64,000 nucleotides of DNA from assembly GCA_963975935.1 (NCBI GenBank), contig CAXBIQ010000005.1, forward strand, positions 1 to 64,000. Reading direction: 5' to 3'. Below, piece by piece: positions 8,001-17,364 of this stretch. The DNA is from Planktosalinus sp963975935 (GTDB lineage: Bacteria > Bacteroidota > Bacteroidia > Flavobacteriales > Flavobacteriaceae). The notes below the pieces were generated by a model. It was not told the origin of the DNA. It did not search any database and saw only the letters and a list, made by a program, of their open reading frames with translations. Position 1 is the stretch's first letter; every line of letters begins with the position of its first letter. The translations under genes and the position numbers were made by a program.

Positions 8001-8086
8001 ACTCCCGTGAAAACGGGAGTCTCAATTCTTTAAAATTCATTACATTAAATAATATTGATTAACGAGATTCCCGTTTTCACGGGAAT
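8001..8086. repeat. Inverted pair of palindromic hairpins between rpsB and tsf
   Basis: Hairpin 1 (8001-8020) is ACTCCCGT-GAAA-ACGGGAGT. Hairpin 2 (8067-8086) is ATTCCCGT-TTTC-ACGGGAAT. Hairpin 2 is the reverse complement of hairpin 1 except for one compensating pair (C-G to T-A), so these are two inverted copies of one palindromic element. Hairpin 1 is followed by a weak T-rich stretch and may reduce readthrough into tsf. Confidence 0.7.
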
Positions 8087-8102
8087 GCAAAAACATAAAA
8101 CT

Positions 8103-8924
8103 ATGGCAAATATCACAGCCGCAGAAGTAAATAAATTAAGACAAGCTACCGGAGCCGGTATGATGGATTGTAAAAAAGCATTGGTTGAAGCTGATGGCGA
8201 TTTTGACAAAGCTATTGAACTACTCCGCAAAAAAGGACAAAAAGTTGCAGCAAACCGTGCAGATCGTGAATCAACAGAAGGTGCTGTAATCTCAAAAGTA
8301 AACGACGACAACACCAGAGGTGTGATTGTATCCTTAAATTGCGAAACTGACTTTGTTGCAAAAAATGAATCTTTTGTAAACTTTGCAACTGATCTTGCTG
8401 AAATGGCTTTAAACACATCTTCAAAAGAAGAATTGCTTGCAAAAGATTATAAAGGCATTACTGTTGCAGAAAAATTAATCGAGCAAACAGGTGTAATTGG
8501 TGAGAAAATCGAGATTGGTGACTACAGGACTTTGGAAGCTCCTTTTGTAGGACATTACATACACGCCGGTAACAAAATTGCCGTTTTAACAGGTCTTTCT
8601 AAAGGAAGTGACAATGCAGAAGAAGTTGCTAAAAACGTTTCTATGCAAGCTGCCGCAATGAACCCTGTTGCCTTAAATGAAGAAGGAGTTGATCAGGAAA
8701 TTATCGATAAGGAAATCGAGATTGCCAAAGATCAATTGCGTCAGGAAGGCAAGCCTGAGGCGATGCTTGATAACATTGCAAAAGGAAAACTAAACCGTTT
8801 CTTTAAAGACAATACCCTGGTTAACCAGGACTTTATCAAGGACAGCAAACAAAGTGTTGCCGCTTATGTAAAAGCAGAAGCCGGTGCAGAAGTTGTTGGA
8901 TTTGAAAGAGTAGCTTTGGGATAA
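8103..8924 (+). CDS. tsf: Elongation factor Ts
   Basis: Nucleotide exchange factor for EF-Tu. The UBA-like N-terminus (VNKLRQATGAGMMDCKKAL) and the TDFVAKNESF dimer/core motif are diagnostic; 273 residues is normal. The ATG at 8103 (MANITAAEV) is chosen over an in-frame ATG at 8055, because the upstream segment translates a palindromic repeat. A strong terminator follows. Confidence 0.96.
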   Translation: MANITAAEVNKLRQATGAGMMDCKKALVEADGDFDKAIELLRKKGQKVAANRADRESTEGAVISKVNDDNTRGVIVSLNCETDFVAKNESFVNFATDLAEMALNTSSKEELLAKDYKGITVAEKLIEQTGVIGEKIEIGDYRTLEAPFVGHYIHAGNKIAVLTGLSKGSDNAEEVAKNVSMQAAAMNPVALNEEGVDQEIIDKEIEIAKDQLRQEGKPEAMLDNIAKGKLNRFFKDNTLVNQDFIKDSKQSVAAYVKAEAGAEVVGFERVALG

Positions 8925-8947
8925 TTAACCCGGCTATATACTATATT

Positions 8948-8981
8948 AAAACCGCCTCGAGAAATTGGGGCGGTTTTTTTG
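8948..8981 (+). terminator. Rho-independent terminator after tsf
   Basis: Stem AACCGCC/GGCGGTT with a loop of about 12 bases, followed by seven T residues. Confidence 0.85.
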
Positions 8982-9017
8982 TTATAAAGATTCCCTTCAC
9001 CCAAAAATAATTTTCCC

Positions 9018-9025
9018 TATTTTTG
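9018..9025 (+). promoter_or_regulatory. Likely -7 element of pyrH
   Basis: TATTTTTG matches TAnnTTTG, 46 bp before pyrH and after the tsf terminator. No clear TTTG -33 element lies at the right distance, so the promoter is weak or non-canonical. Confidence 0.45.
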
Positions 9026-9071
9026 CAACGGTTTAAAAACAATTCATCTACATAAAACTCATCACCATATT

Positions 9072-9779
9072 ATGCAATACAAAAGAATCTTACTAAAACT
9101 TTCCGGTGAAGCCCTTATGGGCGAACGTCAATATGGTATTGACCCCGATCGGCTGGCTGAATATGCACGGGAAATCAAAACCGTAGTTGATAAAGGCGTA
9201 CAGGTTGCCATTGTCATTGGAGGTGGTAATATTTTTAGAGGAGTTGCCGGTGCCAGTAAAGGGATGGATCGCGTGCAAGGCGACCATATGGGTATGCTCG
9301 CCACGGTAATCAACGGTCTGGCATTACAAGGTGCCTGTGAAGACATTGGTTTACAAACCCGTTTACAATCGGCCATACAAATCAATGAAGTGGCAGAACC
9401 TTTTATAAGACGTCGTGCCATCCGCCATCTTGAAAAAGGCCGTGTGGTTATTTTTGGTGGTGGAACAGGAAATCCTTATTTTACAACAGACTCGGCTGCA
9501 GTACTGCGGGCTATTGAAATTCATGCCGATGTAATTTTAAAAGGAACCCGGGTAGACGGAATATACACAGCAGACCCGGAAAAAGATGCAGAAGCTACAA
9601 AATTTGATTATATTACCTTTGATGATGTATTGCGCAAAGGGCTAAAAGTAATGGATACCACCGCATTTACTTTAAGTCAGGAGAACGAGTTGCCCATTAT
9701 CGTATTTGATATGAACACTACAGGAAACCTTTTGAAAATTGTAAATGGCGAAAAAATAGGTACCAAAGTAAATTTATAA
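9072..9779 (+). CDS. pyrH: UMP kinase
   Basis: Cytoplasmic hexameric kinase making UDP from UMP and ATP, of the amino-acid kinase family. Marks are KRILLKLSGEALMG at the N-terminus, VIGGGNIFRG, DHMGMLATVINGLAL, and GGGTGNPYFTTDSAAVLRA. The 235-residue length is normal. It precedes frr by 49 bp, an order conserved in many bacteria. It has its own likely promoter after the tsf terminator. Confidence 0.96.
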   Translation: MQYKRILLKLSGEALMGERQYGIDPDRLAEYAREIKTVVDKGVQVAIVIGGGNIFRGVAGASKGMDRVQGDHMGMLATVINGLALQGACEDIGLQTRLQSAIQINEVAEPFIRRRAIRHLEKGRVVIFGGGTGNPYFTTDSAAVLRAIEIHADVILKGTRVDGIYTADPEKDAEATKFDYITFDDVLRKGLKVMDTTAFTLSQENELPIIVFDMNTTGNLLKIVNGEKIGTKVNL

Positions 9780-9828
9780 TATTTTTGATTTTACAAAGTT
9801 TAATTTTCCATCAATAAAGAAAATAACA

Positions 9829-10383
9829 ATGACCGAAGAGATAAAATTTTTAATGGATTCTACTGAAGAGTCAATGCTCAAAGCATTGAAGTTTCTCGAA
9901 AAACAATTGTTAAACATCAGGGCAGGTAAAGCCAGCCCCGGCATGGTAGGCGGTGTGACAGTTGATTATTACGGTACACCCACTCCCCTTTCACAAGTGG
10001 CAAACATCAATACTCCTGATGGTAGAACGCTTTCTATCCAACCCTGGGAAAAAAGCATGATTCCCGAAATTGAAAAGGGAATCTTAAAAGCAAACCTGGG
10101 TTTTAACCCTATGAACAATGGTGATAATATCATTATCAACATTCCCCCCTTAACAGAAGAACGCAGACGTGAACTGGCAAAAGTTGCTAAATCTGAGGCT
10201 GAAGATGCAAAAATAAGTATCAGGAATGATCGTAAAGTAGCAAACGGCGAAGCTAAAGAACTCGATATTTCCGAAGATTTATTAAAAATTGTAGAAACCG
10301 ATATTCAGAAGCTTACAGACAGGTACATTGCAAGGGTCGATGAAATCTTAGCTGTAAAGGAAAAAGAAATCATGACGGTATAG
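9829..10383 (+). CDS. frr: Ribosome recycling factor
   Basis: Splits post-termination ribosomes together with EF-G. Recognised by LNIRAGKASPGMVGGVTVDYYG, INTPDGRTLSIQPWEKSM, and PPLTEERRRELAKVAKSEAEDAKISIRNDR. The 184-residue length is normal. It is the last gene of the translation cluster and is closed by a strong terminator. Confidence 0.97.
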   Translation: MTEEIKFLMDSTEESMLKALKFLEKQLLNIRAGKASPGMVGGVTVDYYGTPTPLSQVANINTPDGRTLSIQPWEKSMIPEIEKGILKANLGFNPMNNGDNIIINIPPLTEERRRELAKVAKSEAEDAKISIRNDRKVANGEAKELDISEDLLKIVETDIQKLTDRYIARVDEILAVKEKEIMTV

Positions 10384-10399
10384 TTAAACTTAATACAAG

Positions 10400-10428
10400 A
10401 AGCGACCCCAAAGGTCGCTTTTTTTATA
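10400..10428 (+). terminator. Rho-independent terminator after frr
   Basis: Stem AGCGACC (10401-10407) and GGTCGCT (10413-10419) with a 5-base loop, followed by a run of seven T. Confidence 0.9.
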
Positions 10429-10459
10429 TTTTTACTGTAAACTCCGTGGTTTCACACCT

Positions 10460-12607
10460 ATGCATAAAACATCTTTATTTCTTTTTCTATTGGTTTCATT
10501 CTGGGTTTCCGGTCAGGAAATCAGGAACGTCTCCACAGCAGATGCTACAGGTATTATTCAAAAAGTAATAATAAACACCCCGGCTAATACTCCGAAAAAA
10601 GCACTATCCTCTTTTCAGTTTAAAGAATACACCAAAGGCGTCCTGCAAAACAAAAAGAAAGATACTGATGACATTCAGCCTTCAGCAAATGATTATTTTT
10701 TTGAGAAACTTTCTTTCATTCAATTTGAAGATAAAATCCTCCAGGAAACGGTTCTGGAATCAAATTTACCGGGATTTGACAAACCTGTGTATGCCTTTTT
10801 TGAAAAAAAATTTTTCAGTAGTTCAGTATATGAAAAAGAATATATTATTCTTGACAAGCGTTTTTTTGGTCCCCTTTCAAAAAGAGGTTTTAAACAATAT
10901 GACTACATTTTAGAAAAAACTGTTTCAGATGTTGAAAGGCCATATTATGTAATTCACTTTTCACCTAAAAAAGAGACCCCAGCGGCCCAAATTCAGGGCA
11001 CTTTTCATATTGATTCACAAAGTTATGCCGTGCAAAAAGCAAGCATACAACATAGTGAAAATATTGAGGCCCTTATTGTGCACCAATTTCAGTATTTGGA
11101 AAAAGAATCCTTATGGTTTCCCTCAAAGACTTCTGCTTCGGTGACTTTGCTCAACTCAAATGCTTCCCTTAATTTATTCGGAAAAAGAATCCCAAACGGA
11201 AGACTGAATTTTTACGATGATTCCCGTGACACTTTTACATTGGAAACTGTGCATTATGAAATCAAACTTAATGAGACACGTACTATTAAAGAAAAAGGAA
11301 TCTCTATTCAAGCCATGAAGGAAGAAAACACGGCCACACCAGAACTTTGGAATACGTATCGTGGAAAAACCCCTTCAGTGAGTGAAGCATTGATTGCAAA
11401 ATTTGCAGATCGAAATGTAAGAAGCCAGGATATAGAAAAAAGAATTGAGCGCATTGCTGATCTGAACAAAGGTTTTTATCAACTCGGTTTTTTTGATCTG
11501 GATCTCAAATTCCTGGTAAAATATAATGACTATGAAGGCTTACGCTCCGGTTTGGGGGGTGTAACAAATGAACGTCTTTCCAAACATTTTACTATTGGTG
11601 GTTATGTAGTAAGGGGGTTTAAGGATGAGGAATTCAAATATCAACTTGCAACAGACTTTTTAATCCATAAAAAATCCAATACAATTCTGGGGTTGGCATA
11701 TACCAAAGATGTCGCAGAAGTGGGAAGCAATTCCTATTTGACCCAAAGGCGCACGTTTTCATTATTTGAACCCCGATTGGTCAACATTTCACAGTTTTAC
11801 AAACACAAAACCTGGCAAACAAACATTGAACACCGCATCAATCCAAAAATAAATACAGAGCTTCAACTTTCAAAAAGCGATATTGAACAAACCCTTCCAT
11901 ATCGTTTTTTAAACAATGGGAATGTGTTTTCAGATTATACTCTTAGCGAGGGAAGAGTTTCGCTTCTATGGACCCCCTTCGGTGACTATATAAAAACCCC
12001 TGATGAAGTTTATGAGTACAACGCAGGGTATCCAAGTTTTTCATTTCAAGTCACCCGTGCATTTAAAGATGCTGCCGGAGGGGATTTTGAATATTCAAAA
12101 CTAGATCTGAAGGTTGATTACATATTTCAGCATCTAAACCAGTCCACTACAGAAGTTTTAATAGAAGGAAATATTGGTGTTGGAGACATCCCTTTAACAC
12201 ATACCTATCACGCATATCCTAACAGCCCAAATAAAGAATCTATTTTGAAACGCTTCTCTGTTGCAGGAATCAGAAGTTTTGAAACCATGTATTTTGGCGA
12301 GTTTTTCTCAGATAAAATTGCCAGTATTCAGTTGAGTCACCGTTTTAAACCTTTTCTAATTTCCTCAAATTTCAAGCCTGAGTTGGTTTTCACATCACGC
12401 CATGCCATTGGAAATTTTGACAATATAGAAAACCACCAAAACGTAAATTTCAATACCCTGGAAAAAGGGTATTCAGAGTCAGGTTTTGAAATCAATAAAT
12501 TAATCTTCGGTTTTGGGGTAAGTTTTGCTTACCGTTACGGGGCTTATCATTTACCGGAAATAGAAGACAACATCTCATTTAAGTTTACTTTTAATCTGAA
12601 AATCTGA
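10460..12607 (+). CDS. DUF5686 family outer-membrane protein
   Basis: A 715-residue exported protein. It has a signal peptide (MHKTSLFLFLLVSFWVSGQ), a mixed N-terminal half with the DUF5686-type block SFQFKEYTKGVLQNKK and DYFFEKLSFIQFEDKILQE, and a C-terminal half of alternating strands ending in SFKFTFNLKI, typical of an outer-membrane barrel. Most relatives carry an N-terminal carboxypeptidase-regulatory-like domain of about 90 residues; here it is missing, the family block starting right after the signal peptide. The function is unknown. The RND exporter follows 111 bp downstream with its own -7 element. Confidence 0.75.
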   Translation: MHKTSLFLFLLVSFWVSGQEIRNVSTADATGIIQKVIINTPANTPKKALSSFQFKEYTKGVLQNKKKDTDDIQPSANDYFFEKLSFIQFEDKILQETVLESNLPGFDKPVYAFFEKKFFSSSVYEKEYIILDKRFFGPLSKRGFKQYDYILEKTVSDVERPYYVIHFSPKKETPAAQIQGTFHIDSQSYAVQKASIQHSENIEALIVHQFQYLEKESLWFPSKTSASVTLLNSNASLNLFGKRIPNGRLNFYDDSRDTFTLETVHYEIKLNETRTIKEKGISIQAMKEENTATPELWNTYRGKTPSVSEALIAKFADRNVRSQDIEKRIERIADLNKGFYQLGFFDLDLKFLVKYNDYEGLRSGLGGVTNERLSKHFTIGGYVVRGFKDEEFKYQLATDFLIHKKSNTILGLAYTKDVAEVGSNSYLTQRRTFSLFEPRLVNISQFYKHKTWQTNIEHRINPKINTELQLSKSDIEQTLPYRFLNNGNVFSDYTLSEGRVSLLWTPFGDYIKTPDEVYEYNAGYPSFSFQVTRAFKDAAGGDFEYSKLDLKVDYIFQHLNQSTTEVLIEGNIGVGDIPLTHTYHAYPNSPNKESILKRFSVAGIRSFETMYFGEFFSDKIASIQLSHRFKPFLISSNFKPELVFTSRHAIGNFDNIENHQNVNFNTLEKGYSESGFEINKLIFGFGVSFAYRYGAYHLPEIEDNISFKFTFNLKI

Positions 12608-12677
12608 GCCGGGAGTTTAAAGTGTTAACATTCTTTCAAACTTTTGGGTTGACACGACTTACTTCTGCCATTTTACC

Positions 12678-12685
12678 TACCTTTG
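12678..12685 (+). promoter_or_regulatory. Likely -7 element of the MMPL exporter gene
   Basis: TACCTTTG matches the TAnnTTTG consensus, 33 bp before the start codon. The nearest TTTG (12643-12646) is 31 bp away, too far for an ideal -33. Confidence 0.4.
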
Positions 12686-12718
12686 CAGCAGTTTTTTTAA
12701 AATTCCACAAACAAGCCT

Positions 12719-15100
12719 ATGGGGCAAGGAGACAAGAGTATTTTTTGGAGCAAAACAGCCCGTTTTATCCTGAGGAACAGAACCCTGTTATTAATTTTAA
12801 TTATTGTGGGAACTGTTTTTATGGCCATGCAATGGAAGCATATGCGGCTGTCAAATACCGAAGCCAATTTACTGCCTGACGACCACCCTATTAATCAGGA
12901 ATACAATGCTTTTTTAGAAAAATTTGGTGAAGAAGGTAATATCATTGTCATTGGCACAAATGATTCCACTGCTTTCACCCCTGAAAAATTCAAAGCCTGG
13001 AATTTACTTTCAAATGAAATAAACAACTTTGAAGAAGTTGAGTTTATCATTTCTATGAACAACCTGAAAGAGCTTCAGAAAAATGAGGACTCCTTACGTT
13101 TTGAACTAACGCCCTTTTTAAAAGACTCAGTTTTTACAGTTGAAAATATTCAGGATTATAAAACGAAACTCTATCACACCCTTCCTTTTTATGAAGGTTT
13201 GATTTACAGTCCTAACAAAAACGGTTTCCGCACAATAGTTTACCTGGAAAAAGACATCATAAACACCCCTGCGAGAAAGGATTTTATCCTTCAGGATTTG
13301 ATCCCGCTGCTGGAAAGTTTTGAGCATACATTTCAACTGGAAGTACACACGTCGGGGATGCCTTACATCCGCACCCTGAATTCAAAAAACATCATTGATG
13401 AAATTGGGCTTTTTATTGCTGCCGCCCTTATTGTCACCTCCCTTATTTTCTTTTTCTTTTTTCGCTCTTTCAGGGCAACATTTATTACGATCATAACGGT
13501 TATCATTGGGGTGATGTGGTGCTTCGGGATTTTGGGATTGTTAAACTATGAAATTACGATTCTTACGGGACTCATCCCCCCATTAATTATTGTCATTGGT
13601 GTAGCAAACTGTATTTTCCTGATCAATAAATATCAGCACGAAATCAAGAGTCACGGAAACCAGGCCAAATCGCTGCAACGTGTCATCACAAAAATAGGCA
13701 ATGCCACCCTTCTTACGAATGCTACAACGGCTTCCGGTTTTGCGACCTTTATTTTGACCGAAAGCAAACTCCTTATTGAATTTGGAACGGTTGCCTCGCT
13801 GAGTATCCTGGCTGTATTTGTACTGTCATTACTCATCATCCCCATCGTTTACAGCTATATGGCTATACCCAAGTACAAGCACTTAAAGCATTTAAACAAA
13901 AAATGGGTTAGCAAACTTGTAAAATGGTTGGAACAAATGGTACGCCACCATCGTTTTGCAATTTATATTTCCACGGTGGTTTTGCTTTGTCTGAGTATTG
14001 CCGGAATCTATCAGATAAAAATATCCGGAAGTATGGTGGAGGATATGCCCAAAAATGCTGATTTCTTTCAGGACATCAGGTTTTTTGAAGAAGAATACAA
14101 CGGTATCATGCCCCTTGAAATCCTCATAGACACCCAACGGAAAGAAGGTGCTTTAGCAGCAGCAACCCTGCGAAGGATGGATGAACTCCAAGAGTATATT
14201 GCAAGCATCCCGGAATATTCAAAACCACTTTCTGTGGTTGAAACAGTGAAATATGCCAAGCAAGCGTTCTACAACGGCAATCCCGATTATTACCAGTTGC
14301 CCACTTCACAGGAACGCAATTTTATACTTCCCTATGTTAAAAACAGTATACAGGAAAATAACCTTTTGGAAAACTACATAGATTCAACGGGACAATTTGC
14401 GCGCATCACTACCTTTATGAAAGATACCGAGATGGAGCGTATGGAACGCATTGAAGAAGAATTACTGGCTGAAATTGACAAGATTTTTCCGGAGGAACGA
14501 TATACCGTTTCCCTTACCGGAAAAGCGGTTTTATATCAAAAAGGAACTACCTATTTGATCAAAAACCTGATTATCTCCCTCTCCCTGGCCATTTTCCTGA
14601 TTGCCCTGTTTATGGCCTGGATGTTTAGAAGTTTCAGAATGATTTTGATTTCACTGATACCGAATTTATTGCCATTACTAATTACCGCAGGGATGATGGG
14701 CTTTTTGGGGGTTCCCATTAAACCATCAACCATTTTGGTGTTTAGCATTGCTTTCGGTATTTCTGTGGATGATACCATTCACTTTTTGGCAAAATACAGG
14801 CAGGAACTTATTGCCAATAACTGGAGAATAAAGCGCTCAGTCTATGCCGCGTTGAAAGAAACAGGTGTGAGTATGTTTTATACCTCCATAGTCTTGTTTT
14901 TTGGGTTTTCGGTCTTTATGATTTCCAGTTTTGGAGGCACCGTGGCTTTGGGTGGTTTGGTTTCTGCCACATTGCTTTTTGCCATGCTTGCCAATTTGCT
15001 GTTGTTACCCTCTTTGTTGCTTTCGCTGGAAAAGAGTATTGCAAACAAGAATACAATGCGCGAGCCCTCCATAGATATTATTTCTGAAGACAATGAATAA
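12719..15100 (+). CDS. RND superfamily exporter of the MMPL/SSD type
   Basis: A 793-residue inner-membrane protein with the duplicated 1+5 helix layout of the MMPL branch of RND transporters. The first helix is near 20-40 and the first five-helix block spans 225-390 (ending with LSILAVFVLSLLIIPIVYSY). The next single helix is near 413, and the second block spans 614-770 with FGISVDDTIHFLAKYR, the acidic motif of the proton relay. Two periplasmic domains lie between. The substrate is unknown; hopanoid, lipid or peptide export are possibilities for this branch. No adaptor or outer-membrane factor is adjacent, unlike the operon at 31.8-38.6 kb. Confidence 0.85.
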   Translation: MGQGDKSIFWSKTARFILRNRTLLLILIIVGTVFMAMQWKHMRLSNTEANLLPDDHPINQEYNAFLEKFGEEGNIIVIGTNDSTAFTPEKFKAWNLLSNEINNFEEVEFIISMNNLKELQKNEDSLRFELTPFLKDSVFTVENIQDYKTKLYHTLPFYEGLIYSPNKNGFRTIVYLEKDIINTPARKDFILQDLIPLLESFEHTFQLEVHTSGMPYIRTLNSKNIIDEIGLFIAAALIVTSLIFFFFFRSFRATFITIITVIIGVMWCFGILGLLNYEITILTGLIPPLIIVIGVANCIFLINKYQHEIKSHGNQAKSLQRVITKIGNATLLTNATTASGFATFILTESKLLIEFGTVASLSILAVFVLSLLIIPIVYSYMAIPKYKHLKHLNKKWVSKLVKWLEQMVRHHRFAIYISTVVLLCLSIAGIYQIKISGSMVEDMPKNADFFQDIRFFEEEYNGIMPLEILIDTQRKEGALAAATLRRMDELQEYIASIPEYSKPLSVVETVKYAKQAFYNGNPDYYQLPTSQERNFILPYVKNSIQENNLLENYIDSTGQFARITTFMKDTEMERMERIEEELLAEIDKIFPEERYTVSLTGKAVLYQKGTTYLIKNLIISLSLAIFLIALFMAWMFRSFRMILISLIPNLLPLLITAGMMGFLGVPIKPSTILVFSIAFGISVDDTIHFLAKYRQELIANNWRIKRSVYAALKETGVSMFYTSIVLFFGFSVFMISSFGGTVALGGLVSATLLFAMLANLLLLPSLLLSLEKSIANKNTMREPSIDIISEDNE

Positions 15101-15119
15101 TGAGATACAAGGCTGATGT

Positions 15120-15151
15120 TTTGTAATCTATCAAACTAAAAATTATATTTG
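15120..15151 (+). promoter_or_regulatory. Promoter of asnS
   Basis: TTTG (15120-15123) and TATATTTG (15144-15151), 20 bp apart, match the Bacteroidota consensus on both elements. The predicted leader is only about 13 bases. Confidence 0.75.
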
Positions 15152-15170
15152 CCAGCTAAATACTACAGGT

Positions 15171-16613
15171 ATGCAAAAGAAAAGAATAATTGACATCATA
15201 AACTCTGAACCCTCATTGATTGAACTCAATGTAAAAGGCTGGGTAAGAAGTTTTAGAAGCAACCGTTTTATCGCTCTGAATGACGGCTCCACTATCAACA
15301 ACCTGCAATGTGTGGTTGATTTTGAAAATTTTGATGAAGATATATTAAAGCGTGTTACTACAGGTGCTGCCATTTCTGTCACCGGAACCTTGGTGGAAAG
15401 CCAGGGACAAGGCCAGAAGGTTGAAGTGCAGGTGAGCAAGCTTGAAATTCTGGGTGATGCAGACACAGAAGATGTCAAACTAACCATTCTTTCACCAAAG
15501 AGGCATACACTGGAAAAGCTTAGAGAACAAGCTCATTTGAGGGTGCGCACAAACACTTTTGGGGCAGTTATGCGCGTGCGGTCAAAACTATCTTTTGCCG
15601 TTCACGAGTATTTCCAAAAAAACGGATTCTTCTATGTTCATACACCCATCATTACCGGGAGTGATGCAGAAGGAGCGGGTGAAATGTTTAAAGTAACTGC
15701 TTTAGACCTCAAAAACGTCCCTAAAAATGAGGACGGAAGCATTGATTTCAAAGAAGATTTTTTTGGAAAGGAAACCAATCTTACGGTAAGCGGACAGCTT
15801 GAAGCGGAAACCTATGCCATGGGCCTCGGTCAGGTATATACCTTTGGACCTACATTCAGGGCTGAAAACTCGAATACCTCAAGACACCTGGCAGAATTCT
15901 GGATGATTGAACCCGAGGTTGCCTTCAATGACCTTGCCGCCAATATGGACCTTGCAGAAGATTTCATCAAATATGTCATCAACTATGTCATTGAAAACTG
16001 TAAAGACGATCTGGCTTTTCTGGAAGAACGCTTAGCACAGGAAGACAAGACAAAACCCGAATCAGAAAGAAGCCCGATGCCCCTTTCAGCTAAATTAAAG
16101 TTTATATTGGAAAACAACTTTAAAAGGGTGAGTTATACAGAAGCCATTGATATTTTAAAGCAATCCAAACCCAACAAAAAGAAACAATTTAAGTATCTTA
16201 TCGAAGAATGGGGAGCAGATCTTCAAAGTGAGCATGAGCGCTTTCTGGTTGAAAAGCATTTTAAGTGCCCGGTAATCCTTTTTGACTATCCTGCAAAAAT
16301 CAAGGCGTTTTATATGCGTTTAAACGAAGACAAAAAAACCGTTCGGGCCATGGACATCCTGTTTCCGGGAATTGGAGAAATAGTGGGCGGTTCTCAACGG
16401 GAAGAGCGCTATGATGTTCTGAAACAAAAGATTTCCGACATGGGAATTGATGAACATGAACTTTGGTGGTATCTCGAAACGAGAAAATTTGGTACGGCCG
16501 TGCACAGTGGTTTTGGTCTTGGGTTTGAGCGCCTGGTGCTTTTTGTAACCGGAATGACCAACATCAGGGATGTGATTCCATATCCAAGAACTCCCCTTAA
16601 TGCAGAGTTTTAA
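15171..16613 (+). CDS. asnS: Asparagine-tRNA ligase
   Basis: Class IIb aminoacyl-tRNA synthetase charging tRNA-Asn. It has an N-terminal OB-fold anticodon-binding domain (VKGWVRSFRSNRFIALNDGS) and class II motifs 1 (HEYFQKNGFFYVHTPIITGS), 2 (FGPTFRAENSNTSRHLAEFW) and 3 (GFGLGFERLVLFVTGM). GSDAEGAGEMF marks AsnRS rather than AspRS, and a separate AspRS is at 29968. The 480-residue length is normal. A zinc-ribbon protein follows after 11 bp. Confidence 0.97.
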   Translation: MQKKRIIDIINSEPSLIELNVKGWVRSFRSNRFIALNDGSTINNLQCVVDFENFDEDILKRVTTGAAISVTGTLVESQGQGQKVEVQVSKLEILGDADTEDVKLTILSPKRHTLEKLREQAHLRVRTNTFGAVMRVRSKLSFAVHEYFQKNGFFYVHTPIITGSDAEGAGEMFKVTALDLKNVPKNEDGSIDFKEDFFGKETNLTVSGQLEAETYAMGLGQVYTFGPTFRAENSNTSRHLAEFWMIEPEVAFNDLAANMDLAEDFIKYVINYVIENCKDDLAFLEERLAQEDKTKPESERSPMPLSAKLKFILENNFKRVSYTEAIDILKQSKPNKKKQFKYLIEEWGADLQSEHERFLVEKHFKCPVILFDYPAKIKAFYMRLNEDKKTVRAMDILFPGIGEIVGGSQREERYDVLKQKISDMGIDEHELWWYLETRKFGTAVHSGFGLGFERLVLFVTGMTNIRDVIPYPRTPLNAEF

Positions 16614-16624
16614 ACCAAAATACA

Positions 16625-16936
16625 TTGACTTTTAAAAATAAAATAAAATGTCCCAATTGCGGTTATTTCAATACTAACCGTGATTATTGTAAAGAATGTG
16701 GCGTGCTCATAAACCCCAAACTAAAACGCGAGCTGCAAGATCAAAAACGCACAGAAGAAAGAGAAGAGAAGGAGAAGTCCAGGGAAAGGAGCAAACTCGG
16801 TTTGTTTATTGAGAAAAACAGAGAGCATAAAAATGTTTTTATAAGACTGCTTTTTCAGGGGGTTTACGGCATTTGGTTTATCGTTATGGCCATCGGTGCT
16901 TTTATTGCCTGGTTGTTTGCAGCAGTTGCCGCATGA
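16625..16936 (+). CDS. Zinc-ribbon, one-helix membrane protein
   Basis: A 103-residue protein of unknown function. A four-cysteine zinc ribbon (CPNCGYFN then YCKECG, residues 9-25) is followed by a charged, probably coiled segment (30-60) and one hydrophobic helix at the C-terminus (about 80-100). The start is probably TTG at 16625, since no ATG or GTG precedes the first cysteine in this frame. The zinc-ribbon opening resembles the N-terminus of L32-type proteins, but the membrane tail excludes that identity. Its stop overlaps the next start (ATGA), so the two should be translationally coupled. Confidence 0.6.
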   Translation: MTFKNKIKCPNCGYFNTNRDYCKECGVLINPKLKRELQDQKRTEEREEKEKSRERSKLGLFIEKNREHKNVFIRLLFQGVYGIWFIVMAIGAFIAWLFAAVAA

Positions 16937-17298
16937 TTTTACTAAAAAAACCACTCATAATTTTTATGTTTGCAGCAGCACTTGCTGTATACCTATTGCA
17001 GTGGCGGCAAGTCCCTCTACCCTCGCTTATCAATAATTACTTAAATAATTTATTATGCATGCCCGTGGTGTTGACTGTTTGTTTGGCACTTTTACAATTA
17101 ATTAAGAAAAACTATACCCTAACAATCCCTATCTTTGTTATTGCAAGTGTCACCTTCTATTATAGTGTGTATTTTGAATGGTATTTGCCAAAGGTAAACA
17201 CCAGATACACCGCAGACGTTATTGATGTTTTTCTGTATATACTGGGCGCAGTCATTTTTTACTATTTGCAAAAATATTGGGTTCATAAGAAGGAATAA
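16933..17298 (+). CDS. Small four-helix membrane protein
   Basis: A 121-residue protein with about four hydrophobic helices and little else. The C-terminal part (YFEWYLPKVNTRYTADVIDV, then LYILGAVIFYYLQ) looks like the small flavobacterial proteins annotated, without strong support, as magnesium-citrate transporters. The start at 16933 is chosen because its ATGA overlaps the stop of the zinc-ribbon gene; a longer frame from 16873 would run through that gene. It sits between asnS and rpoN. Confidence 0.6.
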   Translation: MILLKKPLIIFMFAAALAVYLLQWRQVPLPSLINNYLNNLLCMPVVLTVCLALLQLIKKNYTLTIPIFVIASVTFYYSVYFEWYLPKVNTRYTADVIDVFLYILGAVIFYYLQKYWVHKKE

Positions 17299-17364
17299 AC
17301 ATATAAAACTTGTATAAATATTTAAAGTAACGTAATTTAAGGTTAGCATTAGAACAAATTAATC

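Noticed and set aside
8055..8102. Upstream in-frame start of tsf
   Set aside because: The extension translates a palindromic hairpin (8067-8086); EF-Ts proteins begin at the ATG at 8103.
12622..12879. 85-codon frame overlapping the start of the MMPL exporter
   Set aside because: Out of frame with a clear long gene and without family features; it runs through the exporter's promoter.
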